A DNA stretch of 64,000 nt, from assembly GCF_030817175.1 (NCBI RefSeq), contig NZ_JAUSYY010000001.1, forward strand, positions 434,001 to 498,000, given 5' to 3'. Positions 10,894 to 19,679 of the stretch are shown one piece after another. The stretch comes from Agromyces ramosus. Its GTDB lineage: Bacteria > Actinomycetota > Actinomycetes > Actinomycetales > Microbacteriaceae. Made by a program: the position numbers and the translations under genes. A model generated the notes under the pieces. That model did not search any database and was not told the DNA's origin. It was given only the letters and a program-made list of their open reading frames with translations. Position 1 is the stretch's first letter; each line of letters begins with the position of its first letter.

Positions 10894-12663
10894 CTAGGCG
10901 CCGAGCTCGATGTTCGCCCCGGGGATCGCCGCGAGCAGATCGCGGGTGTACTGCTCCTGGGGGTCGTCGAACACCTCGTCGGTGGTCGCCTTCTCGACGA
11001 TCTTGCCTCGCTGCATCACGCAGACGTGGTCGGCGATGACGCGCACCACCGCGAGGTCGTGGGTGATGAAGAGGTACGTCAGCCCGAGCTCGGCCTGGAG
11101 GTCGGCGAGCAGGCGCAGGATCTGCGCCTGGACGAGCACGTCGAGGGCGGAGACCGCCTCGTCGAGCACGACGATCTCGGGCTTCAGCGCGAGTGCACGC
11201 GCGATCGCGATGCGCTGCCGCTGTCCGCCCGAGAGCTCGTTCGGGTAACGGCCGATGAGCGTGCGCGGCAGCGAGACCTGGTCGAGCAGCTCGAACACCC
11301 GCTCGCGGCGCGATGCGCGTGTGCCCACGTTGTGGGTGGACAGCGGCTCGGAGATCGTGTTGCCGATGTTGCGCAACGGGTTCAGCGAGCCATACGGGTC
11401 TTGGAAGACGGGCTGCATGCGGCTGCGGAGGTTGAAGAGCTCCTTGCCGGTGACGCTCGCGAGGTCCTTGCCACCGACGACGATCTTGCCGCTGGTCGCT
11501 TCCTCGAGCTTCAGCAGCATCTTCGCGACCGTCGACTTGCCGGAACCCGACTCGCCGACGAGCGCCATCGTGGTGCCCTTCGGAATCGAGAACGACACGT
11601 CGTCGACCGCGGTGAACTCACCCGAGCCACGGATCTTGAACACCTTCGTCAGGTTCTCGACGACGATCGCGGGCGGGGCGGTGCCCGCGGCGGCAAGCGC
11701 CTCGACCCGGGCCTCAGCCGTGGCGATCAGGTCGATCGTGTCTCCTGCGGCGTCGGCGGCGTCGACCGCCATGGACGACTCGGCGGCCGAGATGCTGCCC
11801 GACGCCTGGATGCGGCGTGAGGCGAGGCTCGGCGCCGCGGCGACGAGACGCTGCGTGTAGGGGTGCTGCGGGTTCTGCAGGATCTCGGCTGACGGGCCGG
11901 ACTCGACGATCTTGCCCTTGTACATGACCACGAGCTGCTCGGCACGCTCGGCCGCGAGGCCCAGGTCGTGCGTGATGAAGAGCAGGGTCGTGCCGAGTTC
12001 GCGGGTGAGGGACTCGAGGTGATCGAGGATGACGCGCTGCACCGTGACGTCGAGCGCCGAGGTCGGCTCGTCGGCGATGAGGAGCTGCGGGTCGGCCGCG
12101 AGTCCCATGCCGATGAGCACGCGCTGGCGCATGCCGCCCGAGAACTGGTGGGGGAACTGCTTCAGCCGCCGGTCGGCGTCTTGGAGGCCGGCCTGCTTCA
12201 GCACCTCGATCGCGCGCCGCTTGACCTCCTTGCGACCGGAGGCGATGCCGTTGGCCTTGATGGCCTCCTCGACCTGGAAGCCGATCGACCACACCGGGTT
12301 GAGGTTCGACATCGGGTCTTGGGGGACGAAGCCGATCTTGCGACCGCGGATGGCCTCCATGTCGTGCGGCGTGGCCTTGGTGAGGTCTTGGCCGTCGAGG
12401 AGGATCTGGCCGCCCGTGATCTTGCCGGTTCCGGGCAGCAGGTTGATGATCGCGTGTGCGGTCGTCGACTTGCCGGAGCCCGACTCTCCCACGATCGCGA
12501 GGCTCTGCCCGCGGTAGAGGGTGATGTTGATGCCGTCGACTGCGGTGACGGTCCCCTCTTGGGTGGTGAAGCCGACCTTGAGATCTTTGATCTCGAGGAG
12601 CGGGCGCTCCCCTTCGGCTGTCGTGGTTGTCTGCACGTTCGGTCCGTTCGAAATCTCGGTCAT
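10894..12663 (-). CDS. Peptide ABC transporter, fused two-domain ATPase (DppD-DppF type)
   Basis: A 589-residue protein with two ABC domains in one chain. Domain 1 (about 22-290) has GESGSGKST at 59-67 and FSGGMRQR. Domain 2 (about 330-580) has GESGSGKST and LSGGQRQR; both end in oligopeptide/dipeptide-type C-terminal segments. It energises uptake by the two permeases encoded immediately upstream. The Ala-rich linker (about 285-330) joins what are separate DppD and DppF in other bacteria. Its ATG overlaps the permease stop (ATGA). The transported substrate is not determined. Confidence 0.92.
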   Translation of the reverse strand: MTEISNGPNVQTTTTAEGERPLLEIKDLKVGFTTQEGTVTAVDGINITLYRGQSLAIVGESGSGKSTTAHAIINLLPGTGKITGGQILLDGQDLTKATPHDMEAIRGRKIGFVPQDPMSNLNPVWSIGFQVEEAIKANGIASGRKEVKRRAIEVLKQAGLQDADRRLKQFPHQFSGGMRQRVLIGMGLAADPQLLIADEPTSALDVTVQRVILDHLESLTRELGTTLLFITHDLGLAAERAEQLVVMYKGKIVESGPSAEILQNPQHPYTQRLVAAAPSLASRRIQASGSISAAESSMAVDAADAAGDTIDLIATAEARVEALAAAGTAPPAIVVENLTKVFKIRGSGEFTAVDDVSFSIPKGTTMALVGESGSGKSTVAKMLLKLEEATSGKIVVGGKDLASVTGKELFNLRSRMQPVFQDPYGSLNPLRNIGNTISEPLSTHNVGTRASRRERVFELLDQVSLPRTLIGRYPNELSGGQRQRIAIARALALKPEIVVLDEAVSALDVLVQAQILRLLADLQAELGLTYLFITHDLAVVRVIADHVCVMQRGKIVEKATTDEVFDDPQEQYTRDLLAAIPGANIELGA

Positions 12664-13613
12664 CGCTGTGCCCTCGCCTTGGGGTCGAGCGCGTCACGGA
12701 CGACCTCGCCGAGCATGATGAAGCTCAGCACGGTGACCGACAGTGCGATCGACGGGAGGATGAGCACCTGGGGGGCGGTACGCAGGTCGTTCTGGGCCTG
12801 GCTGATGTCGTTGCCCCACGACATGATGTTCGACGGGAGCCCGACGCCGAGGAACGACAGCGTCGCCTCCGCGACGATCGCCGACGCGAGCGAGATCGTC
12901 GTGATCACGATCACCGGCGCGATCGAGTTCGGCAGCACGTGCCGGAGCAGGATCCGGAACTGCGAGACGCCGAGCGCGGTCGACGCCATCACGAAGTCCG
13001 CGTTCTTGACTCGCAGGATCTCGGCTCTCAGCACGCGCGCTGTGGCTGGCCACGCGAAGATGCCGATTGCAAGGGCGATCACCCACACGCTCGCGTACTG
13101 CGAGAACACCGACATGATGACCACGGCGGCGAGGATGTAGGGGATCGAGAAGAAGATGTCGCCGACACGGGAGAGCACCGAGTCGAGCCATCCGCCGTAG
13201 AAGCCCGCGAACGCGCCGAACACGATGCCGAGCGTCGCGACGAGCACCGTCACGATGATGCCCACCGACAACGAGGTCGACGTGCCGTGGATGATGCGCG
13301 AGTAGATGTCGCAGCCCTGCCTCGTGAAGCCGAGCGGGTGACCCTCGGTGGGCCCGCCATTGCTGTTCGAGAGCTGGCAGTCGTTGTTCGGCAGCACCTG
13401 CGTGAAGAGCCCCGGGAAGAGCGCGACGATGACGACGAGCAGGATCATCGCGGAGGAGATCCAGAACATCGGCCGCTTGCGGACGTCTTTCCAGGCGTCG
13501 CGCCAGAGATTCGATGGCTTGCCGTCGGCCTTCACCGAGTCGATCGCCACGAGCGGCGTCTCCTCGATGGGGGCGACGTAGTGCTGCTGGTCAGGTCTGA
13601 CGTTACTTTGCAT
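12660..13613 (-). CDS. Peptide ABC transporter permease (DppC/OppC type)
   Basis: A 317-residue inner-membrane permease with six predicted helices. An extracytoplasmic loop after helix 1 contains NDCQLSNSNGG and LGFTRQGCDIYSR, the usual DppC region. The EAA-loop segment MASTALGVSQFRILLRHVLPN binds the ATPase. The start overlaps the end of the DppB-type gene by 11 bp and the stop overlaps the ATPase start by 4 bp, so the three are tightly coupled. Confidence 0.92.
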   Translation of the reverse strand: MQSNVRPDQQHYVAPIEETPLVAIDSVKADGKPSNLWRDAWKDVRKRPMFWISSAMILLVVIVALFPGLFTQVLPNNDCQLSNSNGGPTEGHPLGFTRQGCDIYSRIIHGTSTSLSVGIIVTVLVATLGIVFGAFAGFYGGWLDSVLSRVGDIFFSIPYILAAVVIMSVFSQYASVWVIALAIGIFAWPATARVLRAEILRVKNADFVMASTALGVSQFRILLRHVLPNSIAPVIVITTISLASAIVAEATLSFLGVGLPSNIMSWGNDISQAQNDLRTAPQVLILPSIALSVTVLSFIMLGEVVRDALDPKARAQR

Positions 13614-14532
13614 AGCGGATCCTCGGGTCGAGAACGGCGTACAGGAGATCCACCAGCAGGTTCACCACGAGGTAGATCAGCACCATGACGGTCACGAAGG
13701 AGACGACGGTCGGTCCCTCTCCGCGGATGATCGCCTGGTAGAGCGTGCGACCGACACCCGGCACGTTGAAGATGCCCTCGGTGACGGTGGCGCCGACCAT
13801 CAGGGTGCCGAAGTCGACGGCGAGGTAGGTGACCACGGGGATCAGCGAGTTGCGCAGGATGTGCACGGGGACGATGCGCTTGCGGGAGAGGCCCTTGCTC
13901 GCGGCAGTGCGAACGAAGTCCTGGCCTCCGGTATCGATGACTGACGCCCTCGTCAGTCGCATGATCTGGGCGAAGCTGATCGTCGCCAGCACGATCGCCG
14001 GCAATATCAGGTCTTGTATCGGTGCCCCGACTCCCACCGTCGTTCTGAACCAGCCGAGCTGGATGCCGAACACCAGCTGGGCGACGAAGGCGATGACGAA
14101 GATCGGCAGCGAGATCAGGATGAGGCTCACCACGAGGGCGCTGGCGTCGAAGATGCCGCCCTTGCGGAGTCCGGAGATGAGGCCGATCGTGATGCCGGCG
14201 ACCATCTCGAAGAAGATCGCGAGCAGCGCGAGCCGCAACGTCACGGGGAACGTCGCTGCGAGGATCTCGGACACCGGCTGACCGGAGAACGACGTTCCGA
14301 GGTCACCGCGGAAGATTCCGCCGAGGAAGAGGAAGTACTGCACGATGAAGGGCTTGTCGAGGTTGTACCGCTCCCGCAGTGCCTCGAGCACCCGGTCGGG
14401 TGGTGTCTTGTCGCCGAAGAGGGCGAGGATCGGGTCGCCCGGCATGGCGAACACCATGAAGTAGATCAGGAAGGTTGTGCCGAGCAGCACAGGGATCGCC
14501 TGCAGCAGTCGGCGCACGATGTAGCCGGACAT
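13603..14532 (-). CDS. Peptide ABC transporter permease (DppB/OppB type)
   Basis: A 309-residue permease beginning MSGYIVRRLLQAIPVLLGT, the classical DppB start, with FAMPGDPILALFG and an EAA loop RTAASKGLSRKRIVPVHIL. About six transmembrane helices. It pairs with the DppC-type permease to form the channel. A strong hairpin lies between this gene and the upstream binding-protein gene, so it is probably transcribed by partial read-through. Confidence 0.92.
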   Translation of the reverse strand: MSGYIVRRLLQAIPVLLGTTFLIYFMVFAMPGDPILALFGDKTPPDRVLEALRERYNLDKPFIVQYFLFLGGIFRGDLGTSFSGQPVSEILAATFPVTLRLALLAIFFEMVAGITIGLISGLRKGGIFDASALVVSLILISLPIFVIAFVAQLVFGIQLGWFRTTVGVGAPIQDLILPAIVLATISFAQIMRLTRASVIDTGGQDFVRTAASKGLSRKRIVPVHILRNSLIPVVTYLAVDFGTLMVGATVTEGIFNVPGVGRTLYQAIIRGEGPTVVSFVTVMVLIYLVVNLLVDLLYAVLDPRIRYAK

Positions 14533-14646
14533 GGATCAGGCCCCGCGTTTCGTGGTTGATGACATTTTGAAAGAAACCTCACGGTTGGGCGAGTTCTCCA
14601 CACGATGCTACGCCGATCGGGTTCGCACCGGGGGGATACGTGGGAG

Positions 14647-14676
14647 TGGGGCGGCAGCCATTCGGCTGCCGCCCCA
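14647..14676 (-). terminator. Intercistronic hairpin after the binding-protein gene
   Basis: A perfect 13-bp G/C-rich stem (14647-14659 against 14664-14676) with an ATTC loop sits 43 nt after the stop of the substrate-binding gene and before the permeases. No U-tract follows. Such hairpins usually make the binding protein more abundant than the membrane components, by partial termination or by protecting the upstream mRNA. Confidence 0.75.
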
Positions 14677-14719
14677 CGGGCGTCTCAGAGTCTAACCCCG
14701 AGTCGTCCTCGATCGAGAA

Positions 14720-16342
14720 TTACTCGCTCTTGGTGATGGAGTAGTAGAGCGGCACGCCGTCCCACCCGAACTCGACGTCTTCGACGAGCTCGCTCCATGC
14801 GCCGTTCGCGGTGGCGTACCACAGCGGGATGGCGGGGAGGTCCTGGAAGAGGATCTCCTGTGCCTGCTGGAACTTCTCGTTCGCCGTCGCGAGGTCGGTC
14901 TCGCCGAGACCCTCTTCGATGAGCGCGTCGAACTCGGGGTTCGAGTAGTCACCGTCGTTCGATCCAGCGTTGGTCACGTAGATCGGGCCGAGGAAGTTGG
15001 CGAGTGCCGGGTAGTCGCCCTGCCAGCCGGTGCGGAACGCCGTCTGGATGGTGCGGTCGTCGACCGCGGTGCGGAGTTCGGCGAACGTCGGGTACGGAGC
15101 ACCCGATGCGTCGATGCCGAGCGCGTTCTTCAGGTTGTTCGCCACAGCGTCGACCCAGGCCTGGTGGCCGCCGTCGGCGTTGTACGCGATCTGGAACGTG
15201 CCGCTCCACGGTGAGATGGCGTCGGCCTCGGCCCACAGCTCCTGCGCCTCGGAGTCGTCGAACTCGAGCACGTCGGAACCCGGGATCTCTTCCGAGTAGC
15301 CGTCGATGACCGGGGACGTGAAGTCGTGCGCCGGGGTGCGGGTGCCCGAGAAGATCACGTCGGTGATCTCTTCGCGGTTGATCGCCTTGGAGATGGCGGC
15401 GCGACGGAGCTGGCCCTCTTCGCCGCTGAAGTGCGGCAGTCGGCCCGGGATCGTGAACGACTGGAAGACGGCAGCACCCTGGTTGACCGAACGGTCGGGG
15501 AACTCGTCTTCGTACGTCGCGAGCGCCGAGTCGGGGATCGCGTCGAGCACGTCGAGGTTGCCGCCCTGGAGGTCGGCGTAGGCCGCTTCCTGCGTGGCGT
15601 AGAAGACGATGTCGAGCCCGCCGTTGACTGCCTTGCGGGGGCCGTCGTAGTCGGGGTTCACGACGAGGTCGATCTTCTCGTTGTGCTTCCAGGCGCCTTC
15701 GCCATCGAGCATGTACGGGCCGTTGCCGATCGGGTTCTCACCGTAGGCGTCGATGTCCTCGTATGCGACCGAGGGCATCGGGTAGAACGCCGAGTAGCCG
15801 AGACGCAGCGGGAAGTCGGACTCGGGCTGCGAGAGCTCGACCGTGAAGGTCGTGTCGTCGACGACCTTGAGGCCCGAGAGCTCGGGTGCCGTGGGGTCTT
15901 CGTAGCCGGCGATCGACGAGAAGAAGTAGCTGCCGTTCAGGGCCTGCTCTTCGGTCTGCGAGGTGTAGTTCCACGCGTCGACGAAGGACTGGGCCGTGAT
16001 CTCTTCACCGTTCGTGAAGGTCTCGCCCGACTTGATCTTGATCGTGTAGTTCTGGGCGTCATCGCTGTCGATGGACTCGGCGAGCTCGTTGACCGCAGAG
16101 CCGTCGGCCTCGTAGTGGACCAGGCCGGCGAAGATGGCGTTGAGGATCTTGCCGCCACCGGTCTCGTTCGTGATGGCCGGGACCAGCGGGTTCTGGGGCT
16201 CAGAGCCGTTCGTGGTGATGACCGCAGTCGAGGCGCCGGCATCGGCCGACGGCGAGGCGCCACCGCTGGTGCAACCGGAGAGCGTGAGGGCTCCCGCAGC
16301 TGCAAGAGCAATGGCTGCAACGCCAATTCTCTTGATCTTCAA
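14720..16342 (-). CDS. Peptide ABC transporter substrate-binding lipoprotein (SBP family 5)
   Basis: A 540-residue lipoprotein. I chose the TTG at 16342 (MKIKRIGVAAIALAAAG) because AGGAGG lies 4 nt before it. The signal peptide ends in LTLSGC, so the mature protein is lipid-anchored. Family-5 hallmarks include EPQNPLVPAITNE at the start of the mature part, ESIDSDDAQNYTIKIKSG, and RRAAISKAINREEITD. It captures oligopeptides or related ligands for the downstream permeases. It is the first gene of the operon. Confidence 0.92.
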   Translation of the reverse strand: MKIKRIGVAAIALAAAGALTLSGCTSGGASPSADAGASTAVITTNGSEPQNPLVPAITNETGGGKILNAIFAGLVHYEADGSAVNELAESIDSDDAQNYTIKIKSGETFTNGEEITAQSFVDAWNYTSQTEEQALNGSYFFSSIAGYEDPTAPELSGLKVVDDTTFTVELSQPESDFPLRLGYSAFYPMPSVAYEDIDAYGENPIGNGPYMLDGEGAWKHNEKIDLVVNPDYDGPRKAVNGGLDIVFYATQEAAYADLQGGNLDVLDAIPDSALATYEDEFPDRSVNQGAAVFQSFTIPGRLPHFSGEEGQLRRAAISKAINREEITDVIFSGTRTPAHDFTSPVIDGYSEEIPGSDVLEFDDSEAQELWAEADAISPWSGTFQIAYNADGGHQAWVDAVANNLKNALGIDASGAPYPTFAELRTAVDDRTIQTAFRTGWQGDYPALANFLGPIYVTNAGSNDGDYSNPEFDALIEEGLGETDLATANEKFQQAQEILFQDLPAIPLWYATANGAWSELVEDVEFGWDGVPLYYSITKSE

Positions 16343-16548
16343 TGTTCCTCCTGGTGAGATGTGCGTCGACAGCGCGACTTCTGGCCGCACTGGAGCGCTG
16401 GTAGATCGAGACTATGAATCAGGTCGCCCCGACGCAAACCCCTGAGGAAACCGTTACCGACGCGCAACCTAGCGCGGAAGTCCCCAGCGGATTCCAGCCC
16501 GAATACGCAGGATTCTTGCGTCTGAGCGCGCCATGCGAGGATTGCCGC

Positions 16549-17313
16549 ATGCCGTCTGCACGACGCCTGCGAGTCGAGGTCGTGATCGTCCTCGGACTCT
16601 CGCTCGGGGCATCCGCCGTCTATTCCATCGTGTCCCTCGTCGCCAAGCTCACCGAGGAACGCGCCCTCGGCGACCAGACGGTGGCGCTGAACCCATCGCG
16701 CTCGAGTCGCGAATGGCTCGACTTCACCTACCAGTTCCTCGACGTGTTCTTCGGGCTGTTCGCCGTGGCGCTCGTGCTCTACCTCTTGTGCCAGCCGGGC
16801 CGGAGTCCGTTCCGGCGCATCGGCTTCGACCTCACCCGACCGGGCCGTGATGCGGCATCCGGTCTCCTGCTCGTCGCCGCCATCGGCGTACCGGGTCTCG
16901 CGCTCTACGCCCTCGGCCGGGCGCTCGGCGTGACCGTCGCGGTGCAGACCTCACCGGACGCCTGGTTCTGGTGGACGGTGCCCGTCCTCGTGTTCAGGGC
17001 GCTCGAGGCCGCGCTGACCGAGGAGATCATCGTCGTGGGCTACCTCTTCACCCGCTTCAGGGAACTCGGCGTGGGCCCGTGGGCGACCATCGCGTCGAGT
17101 GCCGTGCTGCGCGGCAGCTACCACCTGTACCAGGGCTTCGGCCCATTCGTCGGCAACGTCGCGATGGGTGTCGTGTTCGGGTGGTGCTACCAGCGCTGGG
17201 GCCGCACGATGCCGCTCGTCATCGCGCACTGGATCCTCGACATCGTGTCGTTCGTGGGCTACCCGCTCGCCGTGGGCTGGTGGCCCGAGCTCTTCGCGCC
17301 GCCCGCGGGTTGA
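16549..17313 (+). CDS. CPBP family intramembrane protein
   Basis: A 254-residue membrane protein with about seven or eight helices. I used the ATG at 16549; an in-frame ATG at 16414 would add 45 polar residues that look non-coding. The CPBP/Abi core is visible as ALTEEIIVVGYLFTR, GSYHLYQGFG and AHWILDIV, giving the paired glutamates and the two histidines. The arginine of the usual EExxxR motif is not at its normal place. Members are prenyl-endopeptidase-like or have regulatory roles; here the role is unknown. It overlaps the next convergent gene by 55 bp. Confidence 0.8.
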   Translation: MPSARRLRVEVVIVLGLSLGASAVYSIVSLVAKLTEERALGDQTVALNPSRSSREWLDFTYQFLDVFFGLFAVALVLYLLCQPGRSPFRRIGFDLTRPGRDAASGLLLVAAIGVPGLALYALGRALGVTVAVQTSPDAWFWWTVPVLVFRALEAALTEEIIVVGYLFTRFRELGVGPWATIASSAVLRGSYHLYQGFGPFVGNVAMGVVFGWCYQRWGRTMPLVIAHWILDIVSFVGYPLAVGWWPELFAPPAG

Positions 17314-17708
17314 GGCTGCCTCGACGGATGCCGCGGGCGCGGCGTCTGCGGCACGTGCTCGCCGCGCCCGAGCGCGACCACGGTCGCCGGCATCGGGGGC
17401 AGCGTCTCCTCGGCGACCTCGACCCGGAGGTCGGAGTCGGTGCCGCGTACCCTGGCCATGTCGAGCCCGCTGCGCCGGCTCGGCGTGCAGATCGGGGAGA
17501 ACGCCTCGTCACCGAACACGCCACCGCTCGGGAAGTCGCTCAGGAACTGGGCACGCCGGAGCGCCGCAGCGGTGCCGGGGTCGCGCCGCTCGAGCAGGTT
17601 GGCACGTTTCTCGAGGCCGAAGCCGCTGCCGGCGAGCATCGACGACCCGACGAAGAGGCCGGCGAACGCGACGGTTCCGAGCACTGCGATGAGATCGACG
17701 GAGATCAT
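17259..17708 (-). CDS. Hypothetical protein with one N-terminal membrane segment
   Basis: A 149-residue frame starting at ATG 17708 behind a G-rich stretch; GTG 17714 and TTG 17720 are alternatives. Residues 2-25 form a membrane segment (ISVDLIAVLGTVAFAGLFVG). A charged middle contains ANLLERRDPGTAAALRRAQF. The last 25 residues are Pro/Arg/Gln-rich and read antisense to the CPBP gene. Codon use in the first two thirds looks genuine. The true C-terminus may be shorter than drawn. Function unknown. Confidence 0.55.
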   Translation of the reverse strand: MISVDLIAVLGTVAFAGLFVGSSMLAGSGFGLEKRANLLERRDPGTAAALRRAQFLSDFPSGGVFGDEAFSPICTPSRRSGLDMARVRGTDSDLRVEVAEETLPPMPATVVALGRGEHVPQTPRPRHPSRQPQPAGGAKSSGHQPTASG

Positions 17709-17801
17709 GCGCACCCCCAAAGACGAGTGAACCTCAGTGTACTCCCGCGGGGCCCGATCGGAATCGGTCCGGCCCCGCGGAAATCCAGGTCACCTCCTCG
17801 A

Positions 17802-18299
17802 TCAGCCGCCGACCTTCTCCCCGGCCGGTGTCAGCACCCACCACACGTCGTTGACGCCCTGGCCGTTGGTGTCGCCGGCCCCGCTGTCTCCCGCGAAGTA
17901 GTAGAGCGGCCAGCCGTTCAGGGTCACCTGCGTCTCACCGTCGACGCCGGTGATGGTTCCGACCTCGCCGGTCACGCCCTCGACTGCGGGATCCTCCGAA
18001 TCCGTCGTCACCGCGGGCCAGTTCGTGGCGCACTCCCCCTCACAGGTGCTCGAGTCGCCGCCCTGCGTGTCGTTGTCGAACATGTAGACGGTCATGCCCT
18101 CGCCGTCGACGACGATCTCGCCGAGGTCGGAGTCGGCGGTGGTGAGCAGCGCGTCCGACTCCATCGACTCATCGGGCGCGGCAGTCTCCGTGGAGGCGCC
18201 ACCGTCATCGGCGGGCTCTTCGGCGTTGGGGCTCGAGCATCCGGCCAGTGCGACGACGACCGCCGCTGCGGCCACTGCCGTGATGATGCGAAGCTTCAT
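17802..18299 (-). CDS. Secreted-repeat lipoprotein (COG4315/PF03640-like)
   Basis: A 165-residue lipoprotein. The signal peptide ends ALAGC, followed by an acidic Ser/Thr/Glu-rich linker and two copies of the secreted-repeat motif. The first reads GMTVYMFDNDTQGGDSSTCE with CATNWPAV; the second reads GWPLYYFAGDSGAGDTNGQG. This family lies next to ECF sigma genes in many actinobacteria. It is the last gene of the sigma/anti-sigma operon here and is probably a target of that sigma factor. The biochemical role is not established. Confidence 0.85.
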   Translation of the reverse strand: MKLRIITAVAAAAVVVALAGCSSPNAEEPADDGGASTETAAPDESMESDALLTTADSDLGEIVVDGEGMTVYMFDNDTQGGDSSTCEGECATNWPAVTTDSEDPAVEGVTGEVGTITGVDGETQVTLNGWPLYYFAGDSGAGDTNGQGVNDVWWVLTPAGEKVGG

Positions 18300-18383
18300 G
18301 GTGCTCCCTCTTCTCCTCTTTCGACCGCACACCGCGGTCGAAGGGAACACGAGGCCGACGCCCGTGCGGTTCACCGCGAGCGG

Positions 18384-19082
18384 CTAATCGGGGTCGCCGA
18401 GCAGGAGCACGTCGCCGCTGCCGAGTGAGCGCACCTCGAGCGTCGCGATGTCCTCGAGTCCCACTGCCGTCGCGGCTGCGAGCCGTGCCGTCTTGCCCGG
18501 GCTCGCCCGCCAGCTCGAGACCTCGCTGCGGTTGCCATCCTCGTCGACCACGTACAGGGCGTACGGCCAGCCGCCGTAGGGCACGTCGGATGCCCCGGCC
18601 TCGCCGTAGCGGCAGTCGAGCTCGATGCGCGTACCCCAGCCCACGGAGGTGAGCGTCGCCGTCGCCGAGACCGGGACATCCGTCACCGCCTCGAACGCGA
18701 CCGTCTGTGCGTCTGCTGCCGGGCGGACGAACGCGAGCGGGGCGAAGACCGCCGCGAGCACGACGGCGACGGCGACGGCGGCCATCCCGAGCCGCAGCCG
18801 GGTACGGCGGATCCGGCGCCGGCTCGCCTCGTGGCGCATCGCCTGGAGCAGCTCGGGCCGCGGTCCGTGCGGTGCGGCGGCGGACTCGTCGAGGAGCGCC
18901 GAGGCCCGCTCGGGCGTCAAGCGCGCGAGCAGCCCGGGAATCGGCGCGAGCTCGGCGATGGAGCGCCGGCACTCGTCGCAGCCCGCGAGGTGTGCTTCGT
19001 AGTGGCGCCGCTCGGAGGGTGAGAGCGCACCGAGCACGTAGGCGGAGTCCCATTCGGCGAAGCGCGCGTGATCGGGATTCAT
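18384..19082 (-). CDS. Anti-sigma factor with zinc-finger-like N-terminus
   Basis: A 232-residue membrane anti-sigma factor. The N-terminal anti-sigma domain has HYEAHLAGCDECR (HxxxCxxC) and starts MNPDHARFAEWDSAYVLGAL. One transmembrane helix (about residues 93-115) is followed by an extracytoplasmic RskA-like domain with AFEAVTDVPVSATATLTSVG. The start overlaps the stop of the sigma gene by 4 bp, so it is cotranslated with its partner. It should hold the sigma factor at the membrane until an envelope signal releases it. Confidence 0.88.
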   Translation of the reverse strand: MNPDHARFAEWDSAYVLGALSPSERRHYEAHLAGCDECRRSIAELAPIPGLLARLTPERASALLDESAAAPHGPRPELLQAMRHEASRRRIRRTRLRLGMAAVAVAVVLAAVFAPLAFVRPAADAQTVAFEAVTDVPVSATATLTSVGWGTRIELDCRYGEAGASDVPYGGWPYALYVVDEDGNRSEVSSWRASPGKTARLAAATAVGLEDIATLEVRSLGSGDVLLLGDPD

Positions 19083-19585
19083 CGCGTCACTCCTTTCTCC
19101 TGGAATGCCAGGCGGAGGGCGCGAAGCCCGTAGTGGAGGCGGGACTTGACCGTGCCCTCGGGGATGCCGAGCCGACGGGCGACCTCGGCGATACTGCAAC
19201 CGCCGTAGTAGGCGTGCACGATGACCGATCGGTGCTCCAGGTCGAGCGTCGCGAGCGCCTCCTCGATGAGCAGGCTCTCGAACAGGGCGTCGGTCCCGTC
19301 GTCGCGCACGCGCTCGGGCGTCTCGGCCATGCCGATCTCATGGCGCCGCCGTGCGCTGCGGACCTCGTCGATCACGAGGTTCCGCGCGACGGTGAACATC
19401 CACGAGCGGGTCGACTCCGGCTCCTGCGCGAGGATGCGCGGCGAGCGCCACGCGCGCAGGAGCGTCTCCTGCACGATGTCGTCGGCGCCGGCCGCGTCAC
19501 CCGTGAGGTGCACGACATAGCGCCACACCGAGGGCCCGTGAGCATCGTAGAGCGCGACCAATCGGCTGTCGTCGTCTGGCGGCAT
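19079..19585 (-). CDS. ECF RNA polymerase sigma factor
   Basis: A 168-residue two-domain sigma factor. Region 2 has DDIVQETLLRAWR and SWMFTVARNLVIDEVRSARRR; region 4 has SIAEVARRLGIPEGTVKSRLHYGL. A near-perfect ribosome site, AGGAGGTGA, precedes the ATG at 19585. The cognate anti-sigma gene overlaps its end, and the lipoprotein gene follows. The order sigma, anti-sigma, secreted-repeat lipoprotein suggests an envelope or redox stress response. Confidence 0.92.
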   Translation of the reverse strand: MPPDDDSRLVALYDAHGPSVWRYVVHLTGDAAGADDIVQETLLRAWRSPRILAQEPESTRSWMFTVARNLVIDEVRSARRRHEIGMAETPERVRDDGTDALFESLLIEEALATLDLEHRSVIVHAYYGGCSIAEVARRLGIPEGTVKSRLHYGLRALRLAFQEKGVTR

Positions 19586-19679
19586 CCGTCACCTCCTGTC
19601 ATCACAACGAGATGGTGGGGCATCGGGTTCATTCCGCCGCGACGGTGAACCGGTCGGGCGGCTGCATCGTGTCCTCACC

